Origin: Actinomyces massiliensis 4401292
GTDB lineage: Bacteria > Actinomycetota > Actinomycetes > Actinomycetales > Actinomycetaceae
Reading direction: 5' to 3'
NCBI RefSeq assembly: GCF_000269805.1
Contig: NZ_JH711482.1
Location: forward strand, 162,304-226,303
DNA: 64,000 nt
This document shows positions 49,534 to 58,347 of the stretch, piece by piece; position 1 is the stretch's first letter, and the number at the start of each line of letters is the position of its first letter. The notes under the pieces are model-generated. The model was not told where the DNA came from. It ran no database searches and saw only the letters and a list, made by a program, of their open reading frames with translations. The position numbers and the translations under genes are program-made.

Positions 49534-52026
49534 TCACCACCGGTCCGTGCGGCGCGTGGGCCGGTCGTTGTTGCGTCGGAAGCCTCCGCGCTGGCCGTTG
49601 CCGCGGTCCTCCCAGCGGTCATTACCGCCCCGATTGCCTCGGCGATTTCCGCGGTCGCGGTCCTCCCAACGACCGCCACGGCGTTCGCTGCGCTCGCCGC
49701 GCTGACCGCTGTTGCCGCGGTCCTCCCAGCGGCCGCCGTGGCGGTTGCCTCCGCGTCCGCGGTCCTCCCAGCGGTCGTTACCGCCCCGGCGGTCATCGCG
49801 CCGGTCGCTGCGCCAGTTCTCGCGCCGACCGGAACGGCGCGATGCGGCGTCGGGCTGATTGTCGTCTCGGTCCCATCCGTGGCCCGGGCCCTGGTCGGGG
49901 CGGATTCGCAGTTCACGGCCACTGAATGTCGCCCGGCCCATAGTGGCCAGTTGCTCCTCATTCAGCGGGGTGTGGATCTCCACCAGGGAGAAGGACTGAA
50001 GAATGTCGATCTTACCGATGTCGGAGCCCGAGATTCCGCCCTCGTTGGCGAGGGCGCCCACGATTGCACCGGGCAGGACACGATCGCGGTGACCGACTTC
50101 GATGCGGTAGACGGTACCGGTGCCGTCCTCATGGCGGCGCCCGCCGCGTCCGGCTCCCGACTTGCCCTCCGTGCGATTGCCCCTGCTGCTCCTGCTGCCG
50201 GCGCGATCCTCGCGGTCGCGCCCGCCCTCGAAGGAAGCCGACACGAACGTGCCCTCGGCATCAAGGCGCTCCTCGCGGCGTTTGCGCTGGCGCGGACGCT
50301 CGTCGTCCTCTCGACGGCGCGGGCCGTCATCGCCAACGGCCAGAGCGAGCAGGGTCGAGGCGAGCTCGGCGGCGTCGATGCCCAGCTCCTCGGCTCCGGC
50401 CTCCACCAGCTCCCGGTACATGGACAGGCGCCCGCGGCCATGTCGCAAAGCGGCCTTATCCAGAAGTTTGCGGGCCCGATGAGAGGAGACGTCGGCGGGG
50501 GAGGGCAGGGTGATCTCCTCCAGCTTCGTGCCCGTCAGGCGCTCGATCTGGCGGAGTTTGCGCTTCTCCTTGGGGGTCAGGAACGTCACGGCCTCACCGT
50601 GTCGGCCTGCACGGCCGGTGCGGCCGATGCGGTGCACATAGGCTTCGGCCTCGCGGGGCACGTCGAAGTTGACCACGAGTCCGATGCGGTCCACGTCCAG
50701 ACCGCGGGCGGCGACGTCGGTGGCCACGAGCACGTCCAGAGTGCCCATGCGCAGGCGCTCGACCAGGCGCTCGCGCTCCCGCTGGGGCACGTCGCCGGAG
50801 ATGGCGGCCGCCTGGATCCCGCGGCCCGCCAGTTCGATGGCGACATCCTCCGCGGTGGACTTGGTGCGCACGAACACGATGGCGGCTTGCGCCTCGGTGA
50901 CCGCCAGGACGCGGGAGACGGCGCCGATCTTATGGCGGAAGGGCACGACTGCGTAGGTCTGATGGACCGTGTCGACGGTGGAGGCCTGAGGGGAGACCTC
51001 GATCCGGATGGGGTCGACCAGGTGCTGGCGGGCCACGGCCTGAATGGCCGGCGGCATGGTTGCGGAGAACAGAGAGGTGCGTCGTTGTTCGGGCAGAGAG
51101 GCGGCGATCGTCTCGACGTCCTCGGCGAATCCCATGCGGAGCATCTCGTCGGCCTCGTCGAGGACGAAGTACCTCACGTCGTCCAGGACCAGGGCGCCCT
51201 TGTCGATGAGGTCGATGATGCGTCCCGGGGTTCCGACAACCACCTGGGCGCCGTCCTTGAGAGCGCCGATCTGCGGGCCGTAGGGAGCGCCGCCGTATAC
51301 GGCGACGACGTCCAGTCCGCGCGAGCGCCGCGCCATATCAATAATGGCGTCTGCGCTCTGAAGAGCCAGCTCTCGAGTGGGGGCCAGGACCAGGGCCTGA
51401 ACGACGGGCTCACGTGCCTCAACGGCGTCCAGCAGGGGCAGGCCGAAGGCGGCGGTCTTGCCCGTGCCGGTCTGGGCCACGCCGACGACGTCGCGGCCGG
51501 ACAGCAGTACCGGAATGGCCTCGCGCTGGATGTCGGTGGGGTTCTGGTAGCCCATATCCGTCACGGCTTTGAGCAGGTTGGCCGGCAAGCCCAGGTCGGC
51601 GAAGGTGATCTCCTCCGGCGCTTTGGCGACCGGCTGGTCGCCATCCTCCTCGTCGTCCTCGTCGACGTCGATGAAGGGGGCGTGACCATCGACCTCGTCC
51701 TCATCGGTGTCCTGATCGCCGTCGTCGGAGTCGTCGTCCCCATCGTCCTCGGGGTCGGTCTCGGGCAGGGCCAGGTCGATGTCGTCGTCCTCGTTGTCGT
51801 GCTCGACGTCCTCGGGATCCTCCGGGGAGTCGGAGGAGGCGGGGGTCGCGAAGGAGTCAGGGGAGGAGGGCGACGGCGCTTCGGTTGCGTGGGCTGCATG
51901 AGCCGTATGAGGCGCAGCGATCTTCTCGGATGAGGCTGTGAGCTCGGCGCTGAAAAGATCGTCGAGGCCGAGCGGACCGTCCGCCCCGTCGAAGGACGCA
52001 GAAGGGCCAGTGTTGGTGTCAGTCAT
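49534..52026 (-). CDS. DEAD-box RNA helicase with acidic N-terminus and RGG-like C-terminal tail
   Basis: An 830-residue ATP-dependent RNA helicase of the DeaD/CsdA type. All motifs are visible: Q motif region ITFADLGLPANLLKAVTDMG, motif I AQTGTGKTAAFG, Ia PTRELALQ, motif II DEADEML, motif III SAT, and motif VI VHRIGRTGRAGRHGEA. After the core comes a DbpA-type RNA-binding domain (TVYRIEVGHRDRVLPGAIVG). The N-terminal 140 residues are highly acidic (Asp/Glu runs around residues 70-120). The last 90 residues are Arg/Gly-rich with four RWEDR repeats. Such helicases act in ribosome assembly, mRNA decay and cold response. ATG at 52026 follows GGGAAGAAC. Confidence 0.95.
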   Translation of the reverse strand: MTDTNTGPSASFDGADGPLGLDDLFSAELTASSEKIAAPHTAHAAHATEAPSPSSPDSFATPASSDSPEDPEDVEHDNEDDDIDLALPETDPEDDGDDDSDDGDQDTDEDEVDGHAPFIDVDEDDEEDGDQPVAKAPEEITFADLGLPANLLKAVTDMGYQNPTDIQREAIPVLLSGRDVVGVAQTGTGKTAAFGLPLLDAVEAREPVVQALVLAPTRELALQSADAIIDMARRSRGLDVVAVYGGAPYGPQIGALKDGAQVVVGTPGRIIDLIDKGALVLDDVRYFVLDEADEMLRMGFAEDVETIAASLPEQRRTSLFSATMPPAIQAVARQHLVDPIRIEVSPQASTVDTVHQTYAVVPFRHKIGAVSRVLAVTEAQAAIVFVRTKSTAEDVAIELAGRGIQAAAISGDVPQRERERLVERLRMGTLDVLVATDVAARGLDVDRIGLVVNFDVPREAEAYVHRIGRTGRAGRHGEAVTFLTPKEKRKLRQIERLTGTKLEEITLPSPADVSSHRARKLLDKAALRHGRGRLSMYRELVEAGAEELGIDAAELASTLLALAVGDDGPRRREDDERPRQRKRREERLDAEGTFVSASFEGGRDREDRAGSRSSRGNRTEGKSGAGRGGRRHEDGTGTVYRIEVGHRDRVLPGAIVGALANEGGISGSDIGKIDILQSFSLVEIHTPLNEEQLATMGRATFSGRELRIRPDQGPGHGWDRDDNQPDAASRRSGRRENWRSDRRDDRRGGNDRWEDRGRGGNRHGGRWEDRGNSGQRGERSERRGGRWEDRDRGNRRGNRGGNDRWEDRGNGQRGGFRRNNDRPTRRTDRW

Positions 52027-52800
52027 GAAGTTCTTCCCATGTATCCGGCCTGCGTGAGGCCTGTTGCGGAGTGTGGGGGAGGGCGGCTCGCTCTCCGCTC
52101 TTGCCGCATCGCACCCACCACACTCGCCCGAGCCACGGCCTGTTCCAGTGGAAGTTCCAGCAGAAGATGGCAATGGCTGATGGGCTTGACGCACAGACTC
52201 ACGGGTCGAACACCGACCGAGCCCGCATGCGCGGACGTCCTGATCGGCCCCGAACGGGGTTCACAATGCGGATCGCTCCTGGTTCAAGCCTAGGGCCGGT
52301 CTTGGTCGAACGGGAGCATCTACTCGCGTGACGCCGTACATCACACATGAGCCCGGTCTCGTTTCGGAACATGATTGTCTGAGCATCGCTACTGATCGGA
52401 ACTCGCGTGAGTCCGCAGCCGGAGCCACGGTCAGAGCCTTGCCATGCCCTCGCCACACAGTTGTTATCGAGATGAGACCTTGGCGGATTCCGGCTCGGAG
52501 ACGATCCTGCAGCTTCATGAGAGAAGGGAGAAAACGTTGCAATGACTGGATTCTGAGCCAGAGCTGAGGCGCTGTGCGACGCACTGCGCGCCCCGATGCG
52601 AGGCCTTGGGCCGGGTGATCGCTCCGCCCGCGGCTTCTGCCGGCTTCAACGTCGCCTTTGGTGACGATACGATCTCCCTCGCCGGTTACTGGTCGGTCAC
52701 GATGCTCGTGTCCGGCAGCGCCGGAATTCCCACCGCCGCAGCGGCCCCTGAGCTCTCGCGACACGACTTGTATATGGAGCCTACCGACGAGAGTCACCGC
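52027..52800. other. Long intergenic region between the helicase and a surface-protein gene
   Basis: About 770 bases. The first 170 bases are the leader and promoter zone of the minus-strand helicase gene. Open frames on both strands are present but lack ribosome sites or recognisable protein patterns. No repeat or RNA structure is evident. The right end carries the start region of the surface protein at 52801. Confidence 0.45.
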
Positions 52801-54669
52801 ATGACACGCTCACAGCGCTACACCACGTTGCGCCGCAGAGTCAGGTCCTCTGCGCGTACCGCATTCGTCCTGCCCGTGGTGGTGGGGGCAGCACTGACGA
52901 CGAGCCCCGGCATGGGAGGGGCCGCAACGGTCGAGGGCGCCGGCGGCGGTGCATCCTTCGAGAGCTTGCATACGACTCTCACGGCTGCAGGCGACAGCGG
53001 TTCTCGCGGCCTCTCGGGCGGTATGGCCGGGGACGTCGCCGTGCCCGTGGCGGAGTCTTCCGCTCTCCCGGCACCGAACGCCGGGACAGGTGCATGCGAG
53101 GAGGGCGGCGCGCGCATTGCGGCCGGAGACGGAACGGAGAGCGGGGGCGAGAGAGCCTACGACCCGGCCGCGTCAGTCCGTCTCACCGGCAGCGCCTGGT
53201 GTCTCGATGGCCAACTCGTTCAAGGAGAGCAGACTCTCCGTGTGCGTCTTGTGGCTGTAGGTGGTTACGCCTCCCGCGAGGAGATTCTGGTTCCCGCCAC
53301 ATTCGTCGATGGCGTGTTCGACGTGTCAGTCAAACTCGCTGACCTTTACGGTCTTTCGGGCCAAGGCCCCGGCGACTACTACCTGTCCGCCACTATCGAC
53401 TCCCGGTTGTACGTCGGTACCACTCAGTTCCAGATCGCCGGGTCTGCGGAGTCGGCTGGGTCTGCTGGTTCGGCTGGTAGCTCCGCTTCGGAGTCGTCCT
53501 CGGAGGCGGCTGCGAGCCCGAGCTCAGAGCCCACTGCAGCGGAGCCGCCCCATAATCCTGAGCCCACTGAGCCCGCTGAGCCCATAGGGTCTGCTGACTC
53601 CGCCGCCCCCACAGAATCCACGAGGACTACTGAGGCTGCGGGCTCTGCTGGGTCTGCTGGTTCGGCTGGTAGCTCCGCTTCGGAGTCGTCCTCGGAGGCG
53701 GCTGCGAGCCCGAGCTCAGAGCCCAGCGCGGCGGAGCCGCCCCATGATCCTCAGCCCACTGGGCCTGCTGAGCCCATAGGGTCTGCTGACTCCGCCGCCC
53801 CCACAGAATCTCCAGAATCCTCAGAATCTGCAGGGTCCACTGGATCCACGGGGTCCACCGGATCCACGGCAACAGGGCCTGTCACTGTGCCGTCCCCGTC
53901 GGCCACGTCGCCCGAGCCCGATCCGAGCGGTTCTCCAGAGGAGCCGAGTTCGGAGCCGACACCGCCGACATCCGGTACGAGTCCCACCGCGACTCCTCGA
54001 CCTAGAGAGTACAAGCCGGGCGACGACGAGGTTCCGCCGCCCGGACCTGGCGAAGATCCGGCCGACCCGGCCGACCCGGCCGACCCGGCCACCCCAGCCG
54101 ACCCGACTGAAGCTCCTGCTCCTGAGCCGCCCGCTCCAGATCCTGACATCGTGCCTGAGCCGGATGGGGAAGCGGGGCGGGGACGGCCGGCGATGGAGCC
54201 CGCCGTACCGGTCAAAGATGCGAGTGAGCTCGACGCGTCCAATGCCGGCTCGTTGTCAGGAACCCGGCGCGGCAATGTGGTGTCGCTGATCCTTCCGTCT
54301 GACAAGGCCAAGAAGGGCGACTGGGTGGCGATCTTCCTCTTCCCCGAAGAATCTACTCCGGGCTGGACGCAGGTCGATGCCGACAACTCCGTGTCGATCG
54401 ATGTCTCCAACCTCAGCGAGGGCTCCTACCAACTCGCTGTCGGCGATAGGGAGTCCCGCCTGCTCGGTTGGGCGCAGCTGGAGATCACCACAGCCGCTGC
54501 GAATACCTCCGAACCCGCTCAAATGACGGTCGAGACAACGACACCTCATGAATCGCGGGCCCCGGAGCGACACGACTGGATGCTCGCATCCGCAGGAGGC
54601 CTCCTTCTCGTGGGGGCCGGCTCTCTCCTGATTCTTGCGCGTCCGGCACTGATCGGTCTTAAGCGATGA
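52801..54669 (+). CDS. Cell-surface protein with duplicated Ser/Pro-rich stalk
   Basis: A 622-residue exported protein. It has a basic start and hydrophobic signal segment (TAFVLPVVVGAALTTSP). An Ig-like beta domain follows (SVRLTGSAWCLDGQLVQGEQ to YVGTTQFQIAG). Next is a stalk of about 240 residues rich in Ser, Glu, Pro, Ala and Thr, then a second beta domain (NVVSLILPSDKAKKGDW to LGWAQLEIT). One C-terminal transmembrane helix ends in basic residues (LIGLKR). No LPxTG motif is seen, so anchoring is by membrane and not by sortase. The stalk contains a 192-base in-frame duplication and 9-base repeats. ATG at 52801 is chosen because it starts the signal peptide; the frame is open to 52606. Confidence 0.8.
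   Translation: MTRSQRYTTLRRRVRSSARTAFVLPVVVGAALTTSPGMGGAATVEGAGGGASFESLHTTLTAAGDSGSRGLSGGMAGDVAVPVAESSALPAPNAGTGACEEGGARIAAGDGTESGGERAYDPAASVRLTGSAWCLDGQLVQGEQTLRVRLVAVGGYASREEILVPATFVDGVFDVSVKLADLYGLSGQGPGDYYLSATIDSRLYVGTTQFQIAGSAESAGSAGSAGSSASESSSEAAASPSSEPTAAEPPHNPEPTEPAEPIGSADSAAPTESTRTTEAAGSAGSAGSAGSSASESSSEAAASPSSEPSAAEPPHDPQPTGPAEPIGSADSAAPTESPESSESAGSTGSTGSTGSTATGPVTVPSPSATSPEPDPSGSPEEPSSEPTPPTSGTSPTATPRPREYKPGDDEVPPPGPGEDPADPADPADPATPADPTEAPAPEPPAPDPDIVPEPDGEAGRGRPAMEPAVPVKDASELDASNAGSLSGTRRGNVVSLILPSDKAKKGDWVAIFLFPEESTPGWTQVDADNSVSIDVSNLSEGSYQLAVGDRESRLLGWAQLEITTAAANTSEPAQMTVETTTPHESRAPERHDWMLASAGGLLLVGAGSLLILARPALIGLKR
53428..53811 (+). repeat. 192-bp in-frame tandem duplication in the surface-protein stalk
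   Basis: The segment from 53455 to about 53619 recurs from 53647 to 53811 at a constant offset of 192 bases (64 codons). Long stretches are identical at the DNA level and a few bases differ, so the duplication is fairly recent. The exact outer boundary is uncertain by some 25 bases. Confidence 0.85.
53833..53868 (+). repeat. 9-bp repeats encoding Gly-Ser-Thr
   Basis: Four 9-base units alternating ggatccacg and gggtccac(c/t) encode GST tripeptides in the stalk of the surface protein. Confidence 0.8.
54061..54105 (+). repeat. 9-bp repeats encoding Ala-Asp-Pro
   Basis: Five 9-base units, four of them identical gccgacccg and one gccacccca, encode an ADP repeat in the stalk. Confidence 0.85.
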
Positions 54670-54716
54670 GAGTGCGCGAGGTAGTGATGACTCGATGATG
54701 ATCCGATGACGCGTCA

Positions 54717-55586
54717 GTGAACAGGACGCGTGTACGGCCCCGACCGGTGGACAGGCCTCTCGTCAGGGAGGCCTCAAGCCGTTCGCGGTTCCGCAGGCTT
54801 CTAAGACGCGGGGCCGTACTGGTGATCGCCACGGTCGTAACAGCGATAGCCGTCTGCGCACTGGCGCTCGATACGGTGCGGCCGCCGGCATCCGCGGCGG
54901 AGGCCGGCGAATCGACCACGGGCACGGCGTCGACCATCAGCCCCTCGACCGTCGCGGTCGGAGGAACCCTGACCTACACCTTGTCCGGATTCCCTCCTGG
55001 AGCCACCATCCAGATCTCGGTTGACGATGACACACTCGGCGCTCAGGGCCCAGGGCAGAGCGTCATCGGTACCGCCACTGTCGATGATCACGGCATCACC
55101 TCTGGAGCCGTGGAGTTGCCCATCTACCTTGCCAAGGGCTCCCACTGGCTTCGATTCGGCGTCTCCGCCGGTCGCGACATTCCAACCAGTGAAGTCCGGA
55201 CCATGGACTACACGAACAAAAGCCCTTATTTCACTGTCGGTGACGTGACGATCATCGGCGGCTCCGACAAGCCTTCACCGACGGATGCGCCGACGGATTC
55301 TCCGACACAGGCCGCTTCTTCCCCTTCGCCCATCATCGCCTTCCCGACCGCTGCGGAGCCGGAGTCGGCGAGTCCCGCCGCCTCCACCAGCCCCAGCACG
55401 ACCCAGGTCGATATCAGGCCCGATGGAGGAGGTGCTCAGCCGCCTGCCGTTGAGGTCGAGACACCCGCTTTTCCATTGTTCGGTGCCTCGCTCTTCCTGC
55501 TGACGCTTCTGCTGGTTCTGCTTACCACTATCGTCGTGGTCAGCCACCGCAGGCTTACGGCGGGAGAGACAGCGGTTCCTCCGTAG
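54717..55586 (+). CDS. Exported Ig-like surface protein with C-terminal membrane anchor
   Basis: A 289-residue protein with a basic start, a hydrophobic export segment (AVLVIATVVTAIAVCALAL), one Ig-like beta domain (STISPSTVAVGGTLTYTLSG to SPYFTVGDVTII) and a Ser/Thr/Pro stalk (about residues 185-250). A C-terminal transmembrane helix (FGASLFLLTLLLVLLTTIVV) with a basic cytosolic side follows. No LPxTG. Layout mirrors the gene just upstream, so the two may work together at the surface. The GTG at 54717 lacks a clear ribosome site, 47 bases after the preceding stop. Confidence 0.75.
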   Translation: MNRTRVRPRPVDRPLVREASSRSRFRRLLRRGAVLVIATVVTAIAVCALALDTVRPPASAAEAGESTTGTASTISPSTVAVGGTLTYTLSGFPPGATIQISVDDDTLGAQGPGQSVIGTATVDDHGITSGAVELPIYLAKGSHWLRFGVSAGRDIPTSEVRTMDYTNKSPYFTVGDVTIIGGSDKPSPTDAPTDSPTQAASSPSPIIAFPTAAEPESASPAASTSPSTTQVDIRPDGGGAQPPAVEVETPAFPLFGASLFLLTLLLVLLTTIVVVSHRRLTAGETAVPP

Positions 55587-55739
55587 GCGCGCCTTAGGCA
55601 TGTTGGTCTGATCACCTTGGCAGAAGCCTCGACGAGCGGAGAGCGCACCCGGCATAGGATCGAAGACGGCGTCCGCCCGTCTCGCGGTGCGCCCCGACGG
55701 GCACCGGCTCAGTGCCCCACACGGAAGGAACCCAGCACC

Positions 55740-57515
55740 GTGCTGCGAACCCGCACCGCAGGCTCCCTGCGCGCCTCCGACATCGGCCAGGTCGTCACCC
55801 TCACAGGTTGGGTGGACCGCCGCCGCGACCATGGGGGCGTGGCCTTCATCGACCTGCGCGACGCCTCGGGCATCGCCCAGGTGGTGATCCGCGAGGAGGT
55901 CGCCCACGACCTGCGCGCCGAGTACGTCCTGGCCGTCACCGGCGAGGTCACGGCCCGGCCCGAGGGCAACGCGAACCCCAATCTGCCCACGGGCGAGATT
56001 GAGGTCGTGGTCTCCGACGTCGAGATCCTCAACGTGGCCGCCCCGCTGCCCTTCCAGGTCTCCGACCACGCCGAGGACGCCGGCCAGGTGGGGGAGGAGG
56101 CCCGCCTGCGCTACCGCTACCTGGACCTGCGCCGCAGCCCCATGCAGCGCGCCATCCGCCTGCGCTCCAAGGTCAGCCAGGCCGCGCGCCGGGTCCTGGA
56201 CTCTCACGACTTCGTCGAGATCGAGACCCCGACCCTGACCCGCTCCACGCCCGAGGGGGCGAGGGACTTCCTGGTGCCCGCACGGCTGGCGCCCGGCTCC
56301 TGGTACGCCCTGCCCCAGAGCCCCCAGCTCTTCAAGCAGCTGCTCATGGTCGCCGGAATGGAGCGCTACTACCAGATCGCCCGCTGCTACCGCGACGAGG
56401 ACTTCCGGGCCGACCGCCAGCCCGAGTTCACCCAGCTGGACGTGGAGATGAGCTTCGTCGAGCAGGATGACGTCATCGCCGTCGCCGAGGACGTTCTGCG
56501 CGAGGTATGGGCCCTCATCGGCTACGAGCTGCCCACCCCCATCCCGCGGATGACCTACCGCGACGCCATGGAGAAGTACGGCTCGGACAAGCCCGACCTG
56601 CGCTTCGGCCTGGAGCTGGTGGATCTGACCGACTACTTCAAGGGAACTTCCTTCCGGGTCTTCCAGAACCCCTACGTCGGCGCCGTGGTCATGCCCGGCG
56701 GCGCCTCCCAGTCGCGCCGGACCTTCGACGCCTGGCAGGAGTGGGCCAAGCAGCGCGGCGCCAAGGGCCTGGCCTACGTCACTGTGGGTGAGGACGAGAC
56801 GCTGGGCGGGCCCGTCGCCAAGAACATCTCCGAGGCCGAGCGCGAAGGCCTGGCCGAGGCCGTAGGCGCTGAGCCCGGAGACTGCATCTTCTTCGCCGCG
56901 GGCACCGTGGACGCTTCCCGAGCCCTGCTGGGTGCCGCTCGCCTGGAGGTGGGGCGGCGCTGCGGTCTCATCGACGACGACGCGTGGTCCTTCGTATGGG
57001 TGGTGGATGCACCCCTGTTCAAGCCGTCCGCCGAGGCGCGCGCCGAAGGCGACGTGGCCCTGGGCAAGTCGGCCTGGACGGCCGTGCACCACGCCTTCAC
57101 CTCGCCCAAGCCCGAGTGCCTGGACACCTTCGATGATGACCCGGGCAGCGCCCTGGCCTACGCCTACGACATCGTGTGCAACGGAAACGAGATTGGCGGT
57201 GGGTCCATCCGTATCCACCGCAGCGATGTCCAGGAGCGCGTCTTCACAGTCATGGGCATCAGCGAGGCCGAGGCCCAGGAGAAGTTCGGCTTCCTGCTGG
57301 ACGCCTTCAAGTTCGGCGCCCCGCCGCACGGGGGCATCGCCTTCGGGTGGGACCGCATCGTCTCCCTGCTGACCAAGGCCGAATCGATCCGCGACGTCAT
57401 CGCCTTCCCCAAGTCCGGGGGCGGCTACGACCCGCTGACCGAGGCGCCGGCTCCGATCACTCCCGAGCAGCGCAAGGAGGCAGGAGTCGACGCCGAGCCC
57501 GGGAATTCGGAGTAA
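55740..57515 (+). CDS. aspS: Aspartyl-tRNA synthetase
   Basis: A 591-residue bacterial-type AspRS. The N-terminal OB-fold anticodon domain holds [19 protein letters not shown]. Class II motif 2 is [20 protein letters not shown]. The GAD insertion domain lies between about residues 290 and 420. Motif 3 is [14 protein letters not shown]. Whether it also charges tRNA-Asn cannot be told here. The GTG at 55740 follows GGAAGGA; the frame is open to 55617. TAGGAT near 55655 is a possible -10 element. Confidence 0.96.
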   Translation: MLRTRTAGSLRASDIGQVVTLTGWVDRRRDHGGVAFIDLRDASGIAQVVIREEVAHDLRAEYVLAVTGEVTARPEGNANPNLPTGEIEVVVSDVEILNVAAPLPFQVSDHAEDAGQVGEEARLRYRYLDLRRSPMQRAIRLRSKVSQAARRVLDSHDFVEIETPTLTRSTPEGARDFLVPARLAPGSWYALPQSPQLFKQLLMVAGMERYYQIARCYRDEDFRADRQPEFTQLDVEMSFVEQDDVIAVAEDVLREVWALIGYELPTPIPRMTYRDAMEKYGSDKPDLRFGLELVDLTDYFKGTSFRVFQNPYVGAVVMPGGASQSRRTFDAWQEWAKQRGAKGLAYVTVGEDETLGGPVAKNISEAEREGLAEAVGAEPGDCIFFAAGTVDASRALLGAARLEVGRRCGLIDDDAWSFVWVVDAPLFKPSAEARAEGDVALGKSAWTAVHHAFTSPKPECLDTFDDDPGSALAYAYDIVCNGNEIGGGSIRIHRSDVQERVFTVMGISEAEAQEKFGFLLDAFKFGAPPHGGIAFGWDRIVSLLTKAESIRDVIAFPKSGGGYDPLTEAPAPITPEQRKEAGVDAEPGNSE

Positions 57516-57541
57516 ACACATAGAGCCTGACTGATCGAGTC

Positions 57542-57574
57542 GTGGGGGAGCGTCCCTTGAGGATGCTCCCCCAC
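57542..57574 (+). terminator. Terminator after aspS
   Basis: GTGGGGGAGCGTCC at 57542-57555 pairs with GGATGCTCCCCCAC at 57561-57574, a 14-pair stem with one G-U pair and a 5-base loop. It marks the border where base composition falls sharply. Confidence 0.8.
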
Positions 57575-57772
57575 AATGCTGTTAATTGCTAATGATGCGC
57601 TGGCAATGTGGTTTTTTAAAAGCTTTATGTTAGACAGTACTAAAAATTTTTACCAGGATGATCAACAATGTGTGTTATATATTCGTAACCTGTGACTGCT
57701 GGCACGTGCTGTATTCTTTCGGCCATGCCTGACCACAGTGGGCGGCGAGCGAGTTCTGAAAGCAGGAAGATT

Positions 57773-58060
57773 ATGGACGATCTGGATGTAGATCCGAGCG
57801 AATCGAATGAGCCGGTTATGCCCCCTGTTGTGTATGTCCCATGTGCTGTTGACGACCATGATGAACGGCATGCGGTGCTGCGTTATACCAATGATGGGCG
57901 TATAGCACTGCCGGTCTACACCGCTTTGGATAGGCTTCACACGTGTGCGGGGGACGTCCCCTGGGCGCTGATGGACTGGGCCGGCTTGGAGCGGATTCAA
58001 GAAGAAGAATCATTTGATCTGATTATTCAAGATATTTATATTCCGGAGGATATTCGATGA
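57773..58060 (+). CDS. SseB/SAV_915-like small protein, first gene of the effector cassette
   Basis: A 95-residue acidic protein starting MDDLDVDPSESNEP. The core VVYVPCAVDD, IALPVYTALDRLHTCAGDVP and WALMDWAGLERI follows the pattern of short SseB-type or SAV_915 proteins of actinobacteria, which are often found beside WXG100 genes. Function unknown; a chaperone or adaptor role is only guessed from position. ATG at 57773 follows CAGGAAG; longer starts at 57725 and 57692 lack a ribosome site. It overlaps the next gene by four bases (ATGA). Confidence 0.65.
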   Translation: MDDLDVDPSESNEPVMPPVVYVPCAVDDHDERHAVLRYTNDGRIALPVYTALDRLHTCAGDVPWALMDWAGLERIQEEESFDLIIQDIYIPEDIR

Positions 58061-58347
58061 ATGGATCGGTCACTAAAGTTTCTTCGAGTGCATCCGATTC
58101 CGCTGTCAGTCGACTGCAGGGCGCTCGTGATGGTATTACGGGGCTCGGGGAAGCGGTGCCCGCATCGGTCGATGCGGGAGAAGTGCAGGAAGACATCTCT
58201 GGCGCAGTATATTATATTTTTTCCAAAATGAGCCTCATCTCTACATCGATAGAGCAAGCGTCGACAGGTCTTCAGAACGCGAATTCGAATTTTGAGGCAC
58301 AGGACTCCGCAACAGCTGAAGCGACTCCGGGGAGGGCTGCGCGATGA
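58057..58347 (+). CDS. Small helical WXG100-like partner protein
   Basis: A 96-residue protein without signal peptide or membrane helix. It is composed of two probable helices (about residues 10-35 and 42-80) with heptad-like hydrophobic spacing, the size and shape of ESAT-6/WXG100 or Lap-type partner proteins. No Trp-x-Gly turn is present. Near the end of the second helix it has F-x3-D (NFEAQDS), a loose match to the YxxxD/E export signal. It overlaps both neighbours by four bases, so it is co-translated with the larger WXG protein and may pair with it. Confidence 0.6.
   Translation: MNGSVTKVSSSASDSAVSRLQGARDGITGLGEAVPASVDAGEVQEDISGAVYYIFSKMSLISTSIEQASTGLQNANSNFEAQDSATAEATPGRAAR

Noticed and set aside
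49288-51933. 881-codon plus-strand open frame opposite the DEAD-box gene
   Set aside because: The opposite strand carries all helicase motifs; this frame has none and its Ala/Val-rich start is the antisense of the RGG-like repeats.
52261-52797. 178-codon minus-strand frame in the long intergenic region
   Set aside because: No ribosome site, no recognisable pattern and Arg/Gly-heavy composition; could be non-coding. Conservation in relatives would be needed to revive it.
52606-52800. Upstream extension of the surface protein to a TTG at 52606
   Set aside because: The extension would put 65 residues before a clear signal peptide; ATG at 52801 fits better.
53455-54105. Repeats considered as a CRISPR array
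   Set aside because: They are in-frame coding repeats with no spacers of regular unique sequence and no cas genes.
55275-57521. Long minus-strand open frame opposite aspS
   Set aside because: Shadow of aspS with no independent support.
57692-57772. Longer starts for the SseB-like protein
   Set aside because: They lack a ribosome site, and the predicted extra residues do not match the family; ATG at 57773 has AGGAAG in front.
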